Below are positions 8,919 through 17,481 of a stretch of DNA of 46,348 nt, one piece after another (the first letter of the stretch is position 1; each line of letters opens with the position of its first letter). Origin of the DNA: Desulfovibrio sp. DV. Lineage in GTDB: Bacteria > Desulfobacterota > Desulfovibrionia > Desulfovibrionales > Desulfovibrionaceae. The translations under genes were made by a program, and so were the position numbers. The stretch covers positions 1-46,348 of the forward strand of contig NZ_MLBG01000022.1 in the NCBI RefSeq assembly GCF_001936595.1. Reading direction: 5' to 3'. The notes below the pieces were generated by a model. It was not told the DNA's origin, did not search any database, and saw only the letters and a list, made by a program, of their open reading frames with translations.

Positions 8919-8978
8919 GGCGCAACGCTGCGCCGTCATAGCTATGACATGCAAAATGTGAATAAAGACATTGTCTTT
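8919..8978. promoter_or_regulatory. Cluster of palindromes upstream of the chemosensory operon
   Basis: Three symmetric sequences lie between the divergent genes at 8831 and 9061. A 6-bp hairpin GGCGCA-ACGC-TGCGCC occupies 8919-8934. It is followed directly by the perfect 14-bp palindrome GTCATAGCTATGAC at 8935-8948. The inverted repeat AAAGACA-T-TGTCTTT lies at 8964-8978. The last two look like operator sites for dimeric regulators controlling cheW and/or the minus-strand gene. No regulator can be assigned. Confidence 0.5.
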
Positions 8979-9060
8979 CTCATGAATTACCTGTATCGAA
9001 CTAAGTGGATAGCATTCATATCAAATCATGCCACGGAGCAGGAACCAAAGGGAGCACCAA

Positions 9061-9606
9061 ATGGCTCAGGACGCCCAATACGGCAGCCAGCGCTTTCTCA
9101 CGTTAACCCTCGGGGACGAGCTCTTCGCCATCGACATCTTCTCGGTCCGGGAAATTCTCGACTACACGGATATCACCCGCATCCCCCAGACCCCGGAATA
9201 CATGCGGGGAGTGGTCAATGTGCGAGGCAGTGCCGTGCCTGTGGTGGATTTACGGATGAAATTCGGCCTGGGACAGGTGGAACGCACGCTGAACACCCGC
9301 ATTGTCATTGTGGAAATCAAAAAAGAGGACACCCTGTCGGTCATGGGAGCCCTGGCCGACTCGGTCAAGGAAGTCCTGGAACTGGAAACCGACCGCATCG
9401 ATCCGCCGCCGCGCATGGGTGCCGCCGTGCGGGCCGATTTCATCCGGGGCATCGGCAAACACGGGGACCGCTTCCTGCTCGTTCTCGATGTGGACAAGGT
9501 CTTTTCCAACGATGAAATACAGGACCTGTCCCGCATGATGGGCGATGAGACAACGACGCCCCCCGAATCGGCTCCCATCGGCTCGGACGAGGATTTCTTC
9601 AGATAG
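9061..9606 (+). CDS. cheW: Chemotaxis coupling protein CheW
   Basis: This is a single CheW domain of 181 residues, slightly long because of an acidic tail after about residue 155. The core shows the usual features: RFLTLTLGDELFAIDIFSVREIL at the start, a R-I-P-x-T-P-x-Y-M-R-G-V-V-N-V-R-G segment at about 40-56, and the PVVDLR strand. CheW bridges methyl-accepting receptors to the kinase CheA in membrane arrays. The ATG at 9061 has GGAG seven bases upstream. It is the first gene of a cheW-mcp-cheA-STAS-cheY run, so it probably serves the receptor directly downstream. The palindromes at 8919-8978 lie just before it. Confidence 0.93.
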   Translation: MAQDAQYGSQRFLTLTLGDELFAIDIFSVREILDYTDITRIPQTPEYMRGVVNVRGSAVPVVDLRMKFGLGQVERTLNTRIVIVEIKKEDTLSVMGALADSVKEVLELETDRIDPPPRMGAAVRADFIRGIGKHGDRFLLVLDVDKVFSNDEIQDLSRMMGDETTTPPESAPIGSDEDFFR

Positions 9607-9731
9607 TCTGCAACACGCTCCGAATCCCCCTGCGTTGCCAGTGGCAACCGCGATGTCGAGCTTGAAAAGAAGTCACCGCGTCCGAAAGAACAGTTGTGGC
9701 TTTCGCTTGTAACACGAATCCGGAGTATATA

Positions 9732-11831
9732 ATGTTTCGTAACCGTGGACTTGCCTTCAAACTCGGATCAGGCTTCGCCCTGCTTATCCTGTTCACTATC
9801 ATCGTATCCTATATCGGATATATGAGTCTTGGAGACGTACTGTCACGAGTTGATAAAGCGGACAAGGTCAACGCCATCAGCGATGGCGTCACCAACGCCC
9901 GGCTGGATATACTCTACTTTATCAACAGCAAAGACACAGCCAAGCTCGACAGCTTCCGCAAGCATATCGGCACTGCCCGGGAAAGCGCCCAATCCCTCAA
10001 GCTCAGTCTGAAGGACCCTCGAAATATCGAGCGGATGGAGAATTTTGTTGCAGCGGCAACTGCCTATGAATCAGGGCTCTCACGCTACCTTGAAAGTGAG
10101 AAGGCCAGGGAAGATACTTTAAAAGTTGTTGTCGAATCAGCGAATGCCCTGCAAAAGATTACCGAGGAACTGATTGGCCGGCTGGGTGACCAACAAAAAA
10201 AGGCCGCTGATCCCGGTGCGGAAAATGCCGGCCGGCTCGCGAGCCTACGTATCAAGCTCGCCGACCTCGAGCAACAGTTCCTGCGCGCCCGCATCGAAGT
10301 GTTGTACTATCTCTGGCGGGGCGACAAGACGCACATGGACACCGCCCGCTCCATCCTCGACAAGCTCATTGCCCTCGCCCGCGAAACATCGACCCTGCTG
10401 GCCACCGCCGAAGACCGGGCCCTGATGGTCGAACTTATTGCCAAGGCCGAAACCTACAAAAACCGGATGGACGGTTTTGTCCAGGCGGCCGATGCCCAGG
10501 CGGTCGTGGTCAAAGACATGGCTGCCACTGCCGACAAGGCCGGCAAAATCGCTGACGACGCCGTGGATGCGCAGCAGCAAGCCATGGCCGCCGAGGCCCG
10601 CACGGCCAATCTGACCAGCCTTGGCGTCTCGGCTGCGGCCGTGCTGCTTGGCATCCTGTTTGCCGTCATCATCACCCGGGCCATCCTGCGCGGTGTCCGC
10701 GGTGCCATCACCGTAGCCGAGGCCATGTCCCACGGCGACCTCGACGTGGCTGTGGTTATCGACAGCCGCGACGAGATCGGCACCCTGCTCACGGCCATGG
10801 ACCGCATGATCGCGGCCGAACGCATGGCCGCCGGGGTGGCCGGCAGCTTGGCCGACGGCGATCTCAGCGTGTCCGTCGTCCCCCGGTCGGACAAGGATGT
10901 GCTGCTGCGCAGTATGCTCGAAATGATCGAACGCCTGCGCGATGTCGTGGGCGAGGTGCAGTCCGGTGCCGAAAACGTGGCCTCAGGCAGTGAGGAAATG
11001 AGCGCCTCGGCCGAATCGCTCTCCCAGGGGGCCACAGAACAGGCCTCGGCCGTGGAGGAATCCTCCTCGGCCATGGAAGAAATGGCTTCCAGCATCCATC
11101 AGAATGCCGACAACGCCAGCCAGACCGAATCCATCGCCATCAAGGCGGCCGGCGATGCCCGCGAATCCGGACAGGCCGTGACCCAGGCCGTGGCCGCCAT
11201 GAAGGAAATCGCCGGCAAGATCTCGATTATCGAGGAAATCGCCCGGCAGACCGATCTGCTGGCCTTAAACGCCGCCGTGGAAGCGGCCCGGGCCGGCGAA
11301 CACGGCCGGGGCTTTGCCGTCGTTGCCGCCGAAGTCCGCAAGCTGGCCGAACGCAGCCAAGCTGCGGCCTCGGAAATCACCCAGCTGTCGCGCTCCTCGA
11401 CCAGCGTGGCCGAACGGGCCGGCGAACTGCTCGGCAAACTCGTTCCCGACATCCAGCGCACCGCCGATCTCGTCCAGGAAATAAACGCCGCCAGCCAGGA
11501 ACAATCCACCGGCTCCTCCCAGGTCAACAAGGCCCTGCAACAGCTCGATCAGGTCATCCAGCAAAACGCCTCGGCCTCCGAAGAGCTGGCCTCCACTTCC
11601 GAGGAACTCTCCGCCCAGGCGGAACAGTTGCAAGCGAGCATCTCCTACTTCCGTCTCGACACCTCCATGCAGCGGCCGGTCCAACTCCGTCCCAAGGCCG
11701 TCACGGCCTCGCGCAAGGGCAGGCCAACCCCGGCGAAGCCGTCCGCCCCCAAGGCTTCCGGGACAAAGTCCAAGGCCGCAGCCCTGTCCATCGACATGGA
11801 AGAGGAGGATGATCAGTTTGAACGCTTTTAA
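9732..11831 (+). CDS. Methyl-accepting chemotaxis protein
   Basis: This receptor has 699 residues. TM1 lies at about 12-32, followed by a large helical periplasmic sensor (33-296) resembling the helical bimodular type, and TM2 at about 298-318. HAMP follows, with a second HAMP-like repeat up to about 410. The signalling domain carries the conserved hairpin tip [20 protein letters not shown] at about 502-521. After the last coiled-coil residues, a Pro/Lys/Ala-rich linker of some 45 residues ends in QFERF at the extreme C-terminus. This fits the aromatic-x-x-aromatic pattern of CheR/CheB-tethering pentapeptides such as NWETF. The ATG at 9732 is preceded by GGAG. No cheR or cheB lies in the operon. 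The ligand is unknown. Confidence 0.92.
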   Translation: MFRNRGLAFKLGSGFALLILFTIIVSYIGYMSLGDVLSRVDKADKVNAISDGVTNARLDILYFINSKDTAKLDSFRKHIGTARESAQSLKLSLKDPRNIERMENFVAAATAYESGLSRYLESEKAREDTLKVVVESANALQKITEELIGRLGDQQKKAADPGAENAGRLASLRIKLADLEQQFLRARIEVLYYLWRGDKTHMDTARSILDKLIALARETSTLLATAEDRALMVELIAKAETYKNRMDGFVQAADAQAVVVKDMAATADKAGKIADDAVDAQQQAMAAEARTANLTSLGVSAAAVLLGILFAVIITRAILRGVRGAITVAEAMSHGDLDVAVVIDSRDEIGTLLTAMDRMIAAERMAAGVAGSLADGDLSVSVVPRSDKDVLLRSMLEMIERLRDVVGEVQSGAENVASGSEEMSASAESLSQGATEQASAVEESSSAMEEMASSIHQNADNASQTESIAIKAAGDARESGQAVTQAVAAMKEIAGKISIIEEIARQTDLLALNAAVEAARAGEHGRGFAVVAAEVRKLAERSQAAASEITQLSRSSTSVAERAGELLGKLVPDIQRTADLVQEINAASQEQSTGSSQVNKALQQLDQVIQQNASASEELASTSEELSAQAEQLQASISYFRLDTSMQRPVQLRPKAVTASRKGRPTPAKPSAPKASGTKSKAAALSIDMEEEDDQFERF

Positions 11832-11884
11832 GACGCCGGGGCACACCCGCCCCTCGGTCAAACCGGACGCCATGGAGGCAGCCC

Positions 11885-14041
11885 ATGACGGACATTGATC
11901 CCTCCATCGGACTCTATGTCGAAGAAACCCGGGAACTTCTGGGCGAACTCGAACGCGGTCTGCTCGAACTGGAAACCAACCCCGGCGACTCGGAACGCCT
12001 TGACGCCTGCTTTCGGGCCATGCACACCATCAAGGGTGGCGGCGCGATGTTCGGCTTTGACGAAATTTCGCGCTTCACCCACGATGTGGAAACCGTCCTT
12101 GATCGGGTACGCTCGGGCGAACTCCCCGTGACCAAGGAGCTTTTGACTCTGACCCTGGAGGCCAAAGACCATATTCTGGCCTTGCTCGAGGCTCCCCGGG
12201 ACGGTGCCGGGACCGAATTGCGCACGGCCTCCGACACCCTGCTCGCCTCCTTTGCCGCATACCTGCCGGCCGGCAGCCATGGCGCTGCAACGGCCGGGGC
12301 CACCGCCCACACCCATGCCGCCGCCGAGACCGACGAATACGCCTGCCCGTCCCAACCCGGCCCCCCCGGCATCTACTGGGTGCGCCTTCGTCCTGCGCCA
12401 GCCATGCTGCATACCGGCAACGACCCTGTGCGCCTTTTGGCCGAAATGGACACCATGGGCCTGGTCCGCGTCCTGCGGCACGGCCCCATCCCGGCCCTGG
12501 ACGATGTCGACTATGACCCCGAGGCCGTTTACGGTGTTTTCGACCTGTTTGTATGCACGCCGTGCAGTAGTGAAAACCTGCGGGATGTCTTCATCTTCGT
12601 GGAGGGCGACTCGGATATCTCCATCACCCGCATCCACACCGGACTCCTGCGCAGCAGCGACCTCGACGAACTGCTGGCAACCCTTGCGGGCCGGGATGAG
12701 GCCGACGACGATACCGTCCGGCGACACCTGGAAGCCGCCTTTGCCGCCAAAGTGGCGACCATCGAAACGGCAAAAAGCACCATCCAGGCCCAGAAGATCC
12801 AAAACGCTCCCGGCGTCGCCGCCCCGGCCCGGCAGCACGCCGTGGCCGCGGCGACCACCTTGCGGGTGGATGCCGGCCGACTGGACAGTCTGGTCAGCAT
12901 GGTCGGCGAACTGGTTATCCTGCAATCCCGCCTGCGACAGGCGGCCAAGGCCAGGGACCTCGACGCCGTGACCGAGGTGGACGAGGATCTCGAACGCCTG
13001 ACCGACACCCTGCGCGACGTGGCCCTGGGCCTTCGCATGTTGCCCATCGGCTCGGTGTTCAGCCAATTTGCCCGGCTGACCCGCGATCTGGCCGAAAATC
13101 TCGGCAAGGATGTGGAATTCGTGGCCCATGGCGGCGAAACGGAACTGGACAAGACGGTTATCGACCGGATCAAGGACCCGCTGGTCCATCTGCTGCGCAA
13201 CAGCCTCGACCACGGCCTGGAGCCGCCGGCCGACCGGGAAGCCGCCGGCAAGCCCCGGCGGGGCCGCATCACCCTTTCGGCCATGCACTCGGCCGGCAAC
13301 GTGGTGCTCACCATAAACGATGACGGGCGCGGCATTGATTCGGCAGCGGTACGCCGCAAGGCCATTGAGCGCGGACTCATTGCCGCGGATGCCGAACCTT
13401 CGGAAAAGGAACTGCTCGACTGCATCTTCTTGCCGGGCTTTTCCACTGCGGCCAAGGTGTCCGATGTGTCCGGCCGGGGTGTCGGCATGGATGTGGTCAA
13501 GCGCAACATCGAAGCGCTTCGCGGCACCGTCGAACTCGACAGCGCCCTCGGCAAAGGAACCACCGTCACCGTCCGGCTGCCGCTGACCCTTGCCATCATT
13601 GACGGCTTCAACGTCATGGTGGGCGGCGATTCCTTCATCGTCCCCCTGGCCAATCTGCGGGGATTCCAGGAACGGTTTGTGGCTGATGCGGTGCGCACGG
13701 TGGAAACCCTGGAGCGCATGGGAGAAATGATGCCGGTTGTCAGTCTGCGCCGACTGTTTGCCGTTCCCGGCCAACAACCGGACTACGAACGTGTGGTGAT
13801 CACCGAGACCGAAGGCGAGATGGTTGGCTTTTGCGTGGACCGGGTCATTGGCCGACAGCAGGCCGTCATCAAAAGCCTGGACGACTGCTACCGACATCTG
13901 AAATGGATTTCCGGCACGACCATCAACGGCGACGGCAGCATTTCGCTGATCCTGGATGTGCCCCAACTGGTCCGATTCGTGCGTTCCCGTGAAGAGAGCC
14001 GCTTGCACGCAAGCGAACCCTTTCGTACACTCCCGCAGTAG
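11885..14041 (+). CDS. cheA: Chemotaxis histidine kinase CheA
   Basis: This CheA has 718 residues. P1 (HPt) is N-terminal with the phosphorylated His47 in AMHTIKGGGAMFGF. After a linker, a region of about 150-260 with an I-Y-W-V-R-L-R-P start and acidic strands matches the P2-like insert of this CheA subgroup. Dimerisation P3 starts near 320 (TLRVDAGRLDSLVSMVGELV). The ATPase domain P4 shows the N box HLLRNSLDHGLE, the DDGRGID box and GRGVGMDVVK. The CheW-like P5 closes the protein. It autophosphorylates in response to the receptor and passes phosphate to CheY. It is the third gene of the operon; the ATG at 11885 follows GGAGG closely. Confidence 0.95.
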   Translation: MTDIDPSIGLYVEETRELLGELERGLLELETNPGDSERLDACFRAMHTIKGGGAMFGFDEISRFTHDVETVLDRVRSGELPVTKELLTLTLEAKDHILALLEAPRDGAGTELRTASDTLLASFAAYLPAGSHGAATAGATAHTHAAAETDEYACPSQPGPPGIYWVRLRPAPAMLHTGNDPVRLLAEMDTMGLVRVLRHGPIPALDDVDYDPEAVYGVFDLFVCTPCSSENLRDVFIFVEGDSDISITRIHTGLLRSSDLDELLATLAGRDEADDDTVRRHLEAAFAAKVATIETAKSTIQAQKIQNAPGVAAPARQHAVAAATTLRVDAGRLDSLVSMVGELVILQSRLRQAAKARDLDAVTEVDEDLERLTDTLRDVALGLRMLPIGSVFSQFARLTRDLAENLGKDVEFVAHGGETELDKTVIDRIKDPLVHLLRNSLDHGLEPPADREAAGKPRRGRITLSAMHSAGNVVLTINDDGRGIDSAAVRRKAIERGLIAADAEPSEKELLDCIFLPGFSTAAKVSDVSGRGVGMDVVKRNIEALRGTVELDSALGKGTTVTVRLPLTLAIIDGFNVMVGGDSFIVPLANLRGFQERFVADAVRTVETLERMGEMMPVVSLRRLFAVPGQQPDYERVVITETEGEMVGFCVDRVIGRQQAVIKSLDDCYRHLKWISGTTINGDGSISLILDVPQLVRFVRSREESRLHASEPFRTLPQ

Positions 14042-14062
14042 GCGGGTTTTTGAGGAGTGGCC

Positions 14063-14395
14063 ATGGAACTGACCCAATTTGAGGATGGCAAGACGCACGT
14101 GCTCGGCATTGCCGGGAAATGCAGCGTGGAACACGCCGCCGCCCTGCGCGACGCCCTGCTGGCAGCGCTGGCCACGACCCCCAATCTGGCTCTCGATGTC
14201 TCTGCGGTTGAGGAAGCCGACATCACCTTCCTGCAACTGCTGCTCTCCACGGCGATCACCCTGGAACAAAACGGCGGCGTCCTGACCCGCCATGGCCCCA
14301 TGTCCCAGGCGGCCCTGGCTGCCGCCCGGGTTTCCGGTTTCACCCAAACGCCCCAACTCACAAACTTCTTCTCCGACGAGGGACGAAATGGCTAA
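14063..14395 (+). CDS. STAS-domain protein of the chemosensory operon
   Basis: This is a small 110-residue STAS domain. The loop that carries the phosphorylatable residue in anti-sigma antagonists reads VEEADITFLQLLLS, so a threonine replaces the usual serine and the following glycine is lost. Short STAS proteins accompany CheA and CheY in several non-flagellar chemosensory operons, where they may bind the kinase or help determine output; that role is inferred here from position. The ATG at 14063 follows GAGGAG. The gene overlaps cheY by 8 bases, so the two are co-translated. It is distinct in sequence from the STAS protein at 2445-2780. Confidence 0.8.
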   Translation: MELTQFEDGKTHVLGIAGKCSVEHAAALRDALLAALATTPNLALDVSAVEEADITFLQLLLSTAITLEQNGGVLTRHGPMSQAALAAARVSGFTQTPQLTNFFSDEGRNG

Positions 14396-14750
14396 ACGCA
14401 TCATGACAGTGGACGACTCAGCCAGTGTCAGGCAGATGGTCGCCTTTACGCTGAAAAAAGAGGGCTATGACGTCATTGAGGCCTGCGATGGCAAAGACGC
14501 CCTGTCCAAGCTCACCGGCACCATTGATATGGTTATAACCGACCTCAATATGCCCAATCTCGACGGCATCGGCCTCATCAAGGGCATTCGGGCCCAGGCT
14601 GCCTATAAGTTCATTCCGGTCGTCATGCTGACCACCGAATCCCAGGCCGGCAAAAAGGCCGAGGGCAAGTCCGCCGGGGCCACCGGCTGGATTGTCAAGC
14701 CGTTCACCCCGGACCAGCTCCTGGCCGTGGTCAAAAAAGTGCTGCGCTAA
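14388..14750 (+). CDS. cheY: Response regulator CheY
   Basis: This is a single receiver domain of 120 residues. The acidic pocket is at D9-D10, the phosphorylated aspartate is D52 in VITDLNMPNLDG, T82/T83 provides the switch threonine, and K104 lies in VKPF. The sequence between T83 and K104 (S-Q-A-G-K-K-A-E-G-K-S-A-G-A-T-G-W) is typical of CheY proteins linked to CheA. It receives phosphate from CheA and has no output domain, so it must act on a motor or another protein. The ATG lies within the end of the STAS gene. A strong terminator 22 bases after the stop ends the operon. Confidence 0.93.
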   Translation: MAKRIMTVDDSASVRQMVAFTLKKEGYDVIEACDGKDALSKLTGTIDMVITDLNMPNLDGIGLIKGIRAQAAYKFIPVVMLTTESQAGKKAEGKSAGATGWIVKPFTPDQLLAVVKKVLR

Positions 14751-14772
14751 CACGCTCCCGCCCGAAACCATG

Positions 14773-14798
14773 GCCCCGGCATGTCCGGGGCTTTTTTT
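14773..14798 (+). terminator. Rho-independent terminator of the che operon
   Basis: The hairpin GCCCCGG-CATGT-CCGGGGC is followed by seven T. It lies just after the cheY stop codon and before the SGNH gene at 14885. Confidence 0.9.
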
Positions 14799-14884
14799 CA
14801 AGGCGATCGCCCGGCCCCGGACCGCAGGCCGGGCCGGGGTCTTCGTTCCCGCCTCCCCCCATCGATTGGAAACACAGGCACATC

Positions 14885-16426
14885 ATGAAGCGTACGTACC
14901 TCTGGTCAATTATCGTCCTCCTCAATGTCGGCGTGGTCGCGGCCTGCGTCGCAGTATTTTTCAATTTCTTCACTGTCTCCATCTACCGCAAAGAGGATTC
15001 AAAATTTCTGCAGCAAATGGCTTCCCTTGAAATACAGGCGGGCAACAAGGCTCCGGATGCGGCCAAGAACCAGGCTGACTTCGACTTCCGAAAGCCGCAT
15101 CCCTACGCAGGATACAAGCCGCAGCCCAATGTCAAATACAGTTCCGGCGAAACCTTCACCAATGCCCTGGGTTTCAAATCCCCGGAGCTGTCCGCCAAGG
15201 GTCCTGATGAAATCCGCATCGCCATGGTCGGCGGTTCTGTCGCATTCCAGGGCTCAGCCGGCACCAATGCAGACGACATCATTGCCAAAGTGGCCCAGAA
15301 AATTGCCCTGAAAGGGAAAAAAGTCAGCTACATCAATGCCGGAGCCTTGTCGTATATCTCCAACCAGGAACTCAATGTCCTGGTCGACGACATCATAAGC
15401 CAGGATGTGGATATCGTTGTCTCGCTTGACGGATTCAATGATGTCCATCACATCATGTTCTACAATGGCCGGGTCGGCTGGCCGGCCTTTCGCTGGGACA
15501 ATTTCGGTGACACGTCCAGCCAGACGAAAAGCCAGTGCCCGCCGTACTATCCCTCCATCGAACCCAATCCGCGAAACAACGTCGCCATCGCCAACGCCCT
15601 GGACAATTATCTGGAAAACATCCTGAAGATGTCCCAGGTCTGCGAGGCCTTCGGCGTCGGCTATCTGGCTGTGCTGCAACCGCTCAAGCAGTTTGGTCCG
15701 AAGCAATGCCAAAGCCAGCCACCGTCCAACGACGAATATTTTGATCGCAAGGCGGCCTTCTACTGCCAGGTCATCAATGCGTTTGGGCAATGGGACGGGG
15801 GGCAGAGCAAAACCGCCGCCTTTGTAACCATGGCCGACGCCCTGTATGACCGTCAGGATCTCTTTATCGACGAATGCCATTTCAGCCTTGAGGGCAATGA
15901 ACGCATCGCCAACAACATCCTGCAAACGCTGGAGACCAGGGGTTTTCTCGACAACACGGGGCACAAACGCCCCCTGGCCCGGGTCCGGGCCGGAGCGCCC
16001 CGGGTCGAGGCGGCCAGTGATTTCTTTGATCCCCGGACGCTGGACGCAACGGTCCAAACAACCGGTCTGCGGGACATCGAATCCGATCCGGCCGGCCGAT
16101 GGCGCTGGGCTGTTGGCCCGGAGTCGCGTATCTCCTTCCCGCTGCAACAGGCCAGACCCATGCGCCTGGAGTTTGCGATAAGTAACCCGTTTCCAGGGCA
16201 AAGCGTTGTCCTTTCCATCAACGGACAGGAAGTCAAACGCTACGACAACCTGCCGGCAACACCCTGGCTGACCGCAACATTGTCAGAATCCCTGCCCTTT
16301 GACGCCCAAGCCGGAACGAATGAAATTGTTTTCACCTACAGCCTGCAAAACGGCCAGGGTGCAACACTCGGCAGTTCCGATCAGACCCCGTACGCTGTCT
16401 CGTTTACGTCCCTGCGTTGCAACTAA
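14885..16426 (+). CDS. Membrane-anchored SGNH-like protein
   Basis: This protein has 513 residues. One N-terminal transmembrane segment (about 7-28) anchors a periplasmic domain. SGNH features are present: GGS at 116-118 with Ser118 as nucleophile, a YINAG strand at 149-153, DGFND at 182-186 and DECH at 329-332 (Asp and His). A C-terminal beta-rich region of some 130 residues follows. The plan matches the protein at 4769-6430, although sequence identity looks low apart from the motifs. Such proteins are often esterases or acyltransferases for surface glycans; the substrate is unknown. The Shine-Dalgarno at the ATG is weak (ACAGG). It appears monocistronic, with terminators on both sides. Confidence 0.75.
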   Translation: MKRTYLWSIIVLLNVGVVAACVAVFFNFFTVSIYRKEDSKFLQQMASLEIQAGNKAPDAAKNQADFDFRKPHPYAGYKPQPNVKYSSGETFTNALGFKSPELSAKGPDEIRIAMVGGSVAFQGSAGTNADDIIAKVAQKIALKGKKVSYINAGALSYISNQELNVLVDDIISQDVDIVVSLDGFNDVHHIMFYNGRVGWPAFRWDNFGDTSSQTKSQCPPYYPSIEPNPRNNVAIANALDNYLENILKMSQVCEAFGVGYLAVLQPLKQFGPKQCQSQPPSNDEYFDRKAAFYCQVINAFGQWDGGQSKTAAFVTMADALYDRQDLFIDECHFSLEGNERIANNILQTLETRGFLDNTGHKRPLARVRAGAPRVEAASDFFDPRTLDATVQTTGLRDIESDPAGRWRWAVGPESRISFPLQQARPMRLEFAISNPFPGQSVVLSINGQEVKRYDNLPATPWLTATLSESLPFDAQAGTNEIVFTYSLQNGQGATLGSSDQTPYAVSFTSLRCN

Positions 16427-16468
16427 GCCTGCCTGCAGCAGGCCAGTCTCTGCTGCGCTCAAACAAGA

Positions 16469-16497
16469 AGGCCCGGTTCATACCCGGGCTTTTTTTG
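16469..16497 (+). terminator. Rho-independent terminator after the SGNH gene
   Basis: The hairpin GCCCGG-TTCATAC-CCGGGC is followed by seven T. The homology of the decayed permease begins only about ten bases later, so the permease remnant starts right behind a terminator and has no obvious promoter. Confidence 0.88.
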
Positions 16498-16509
16498 TGG
16501 TCGTTCCTG

Positions 16510-16974
16510 CCTCTCCCGCTTCCAATCCCGCCCCTGGCCTGGATTCCCCTGGCCATTGTGTGGTTTGGTCTGGGTTTGGCCTCGGCGGCCGACCTCATCT
16601 TCCCGGGCGCGTTTTTTCCGGTGGTCCTGGCCACCTGTTCCGGGGGGTTGGCCGTCGATCCGCTCTATGTGGACGCGGTACGCGTCCTGGGCTGCGGCCG
16701 GGCGGCGGTGTGGCGCAAGGTGCTGTTGCCCGGGTCGCTGCCCTCGGTGGTGACCGGCGTGCGGGTGGGCCTGGGCATCGCCTGGATGACCCTGGTCGCG
16801 GCGGAATTTATCGGCGTGCGCGGGGGCTACGGCCTGGGCTATATGATCATGAGCGCCCGGGATCTGCAGCGCACCGACATGGTCATGGCCGGCATGGCTG
16901 CCATTGGCCTGATCGGGCTTGGCATGGAGTGGTGCCTGAAGCGCCTTTCCCAACCACTCATGCGCTGGCAATGA
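16510..16974 (+). pseudogene. 5'-truncated ABC transporter permease (SsuC/TauC type)
   Basis: From about 16510 the reading frame matches the C-terminal 60 percent of binding-protein-dependent permeases of the sulfonate/nitrate/taurine class. IPPLAWIPLAIVWFGLG comes first, then the EAA-loop equivalent DAVRVLGCGRAAVWRKVLLP and the AWMTLVAAEFIG helix. Full-length members are about 250 residues; here roughly the first 100 (two or three membrane helices) are missing. The frame remains open upstream only through the terminator, which has no homology. A permease lacking its first helices should not assemble, so I call it a remnant. It overlaps the decayed ATPase gene by four bases, as intact partners do. 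No substrate-binding protein gene is nearby. Confidence 0.8.
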
Positions 16975-17348
16975 CCATGGCCGCGACCCTGACCATTCGC
17001 GATCTCGGCAAGACCTATCCGGCGACAGGCGGGCGGCCGGCGGTCACGGTACTGGACATGGACGAACCCTTCAGCGCCCTGGACTGCCAGACCCGAAACC
17101 GGATGCAGGCTTTTCTCATCGACGTCTGGGCCAAGCGACGGGACACCATCCTCTTTGTCACCCACAACATCGAGGAGGCTGCCCTTTTAAGCGACCGCAT
17201 CGTGGTCATGACGCCAAAGCCCAGCCGGATCGAGGAGATTGTGCCCATTGATTTGCCGCGCCCCAGGCAACGGACTGACGCGGCGGTCAATGCGCTTCGG
17301 TCCCGGATATTTGAAACCCTGGGGCGACTGCGCCGCGAGGAACGTTGA
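16971..17348 (+). pseudogene. ABC transporter ATPase with internal in-frame deletion
   Basis: The first 27 residues match the start of an SsuB/TauB-type ATPase (TLTIRDLGKTYPATGGRPAV, then TVLD). The next residue jumps to the Walker B and D-loop segment MDEPFSALDCQTRNRMQAF, followed by the H-loop FVTHNIEEA and a normal C-terminus. Walker A, the Q-loop and the LSGGQ signature, about 130 residues, are missing, yet the frame is kept. The product of 125 residues cannot bind ATP in the normal way. The gene overlaps the truncated permease (ATGA), so both belong to one decayed transporter operon, probably for an alkanesulfonate, taurine or nitrate-like substrate. Confidence 0.82.
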
Positions 17349-17481
17349 CCCCGGCCGCCTGCCCTCCGTATGCTTGCTGGTCGCAACCATCGAAACGACG
17401 CCGCCGCAGGGCCAGGGGCGCAGACCCGCCAAGGGCCGAGAACCCGACGCCGCATCGATGTGAGAAAAGGAAAACGCCGCC

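Noticed and set aside
9690-9715. Sigma-54-like sequence (TGGCTTTCGCTTG) before the MCP gene
   Set aside because: The GG-N10-GC spacing is not met, and the -12 box is TTGTA rather than TTGCW.
11858-14404. Long open frame of over 800 codons on the minus strand opposite cheA and the STAS gene
   Set aside because: It is the antisense shadow of high-GC coding sequence; its composition (His/Gly/Gln-rich) has no homology and cheA on the plus strand is certain.
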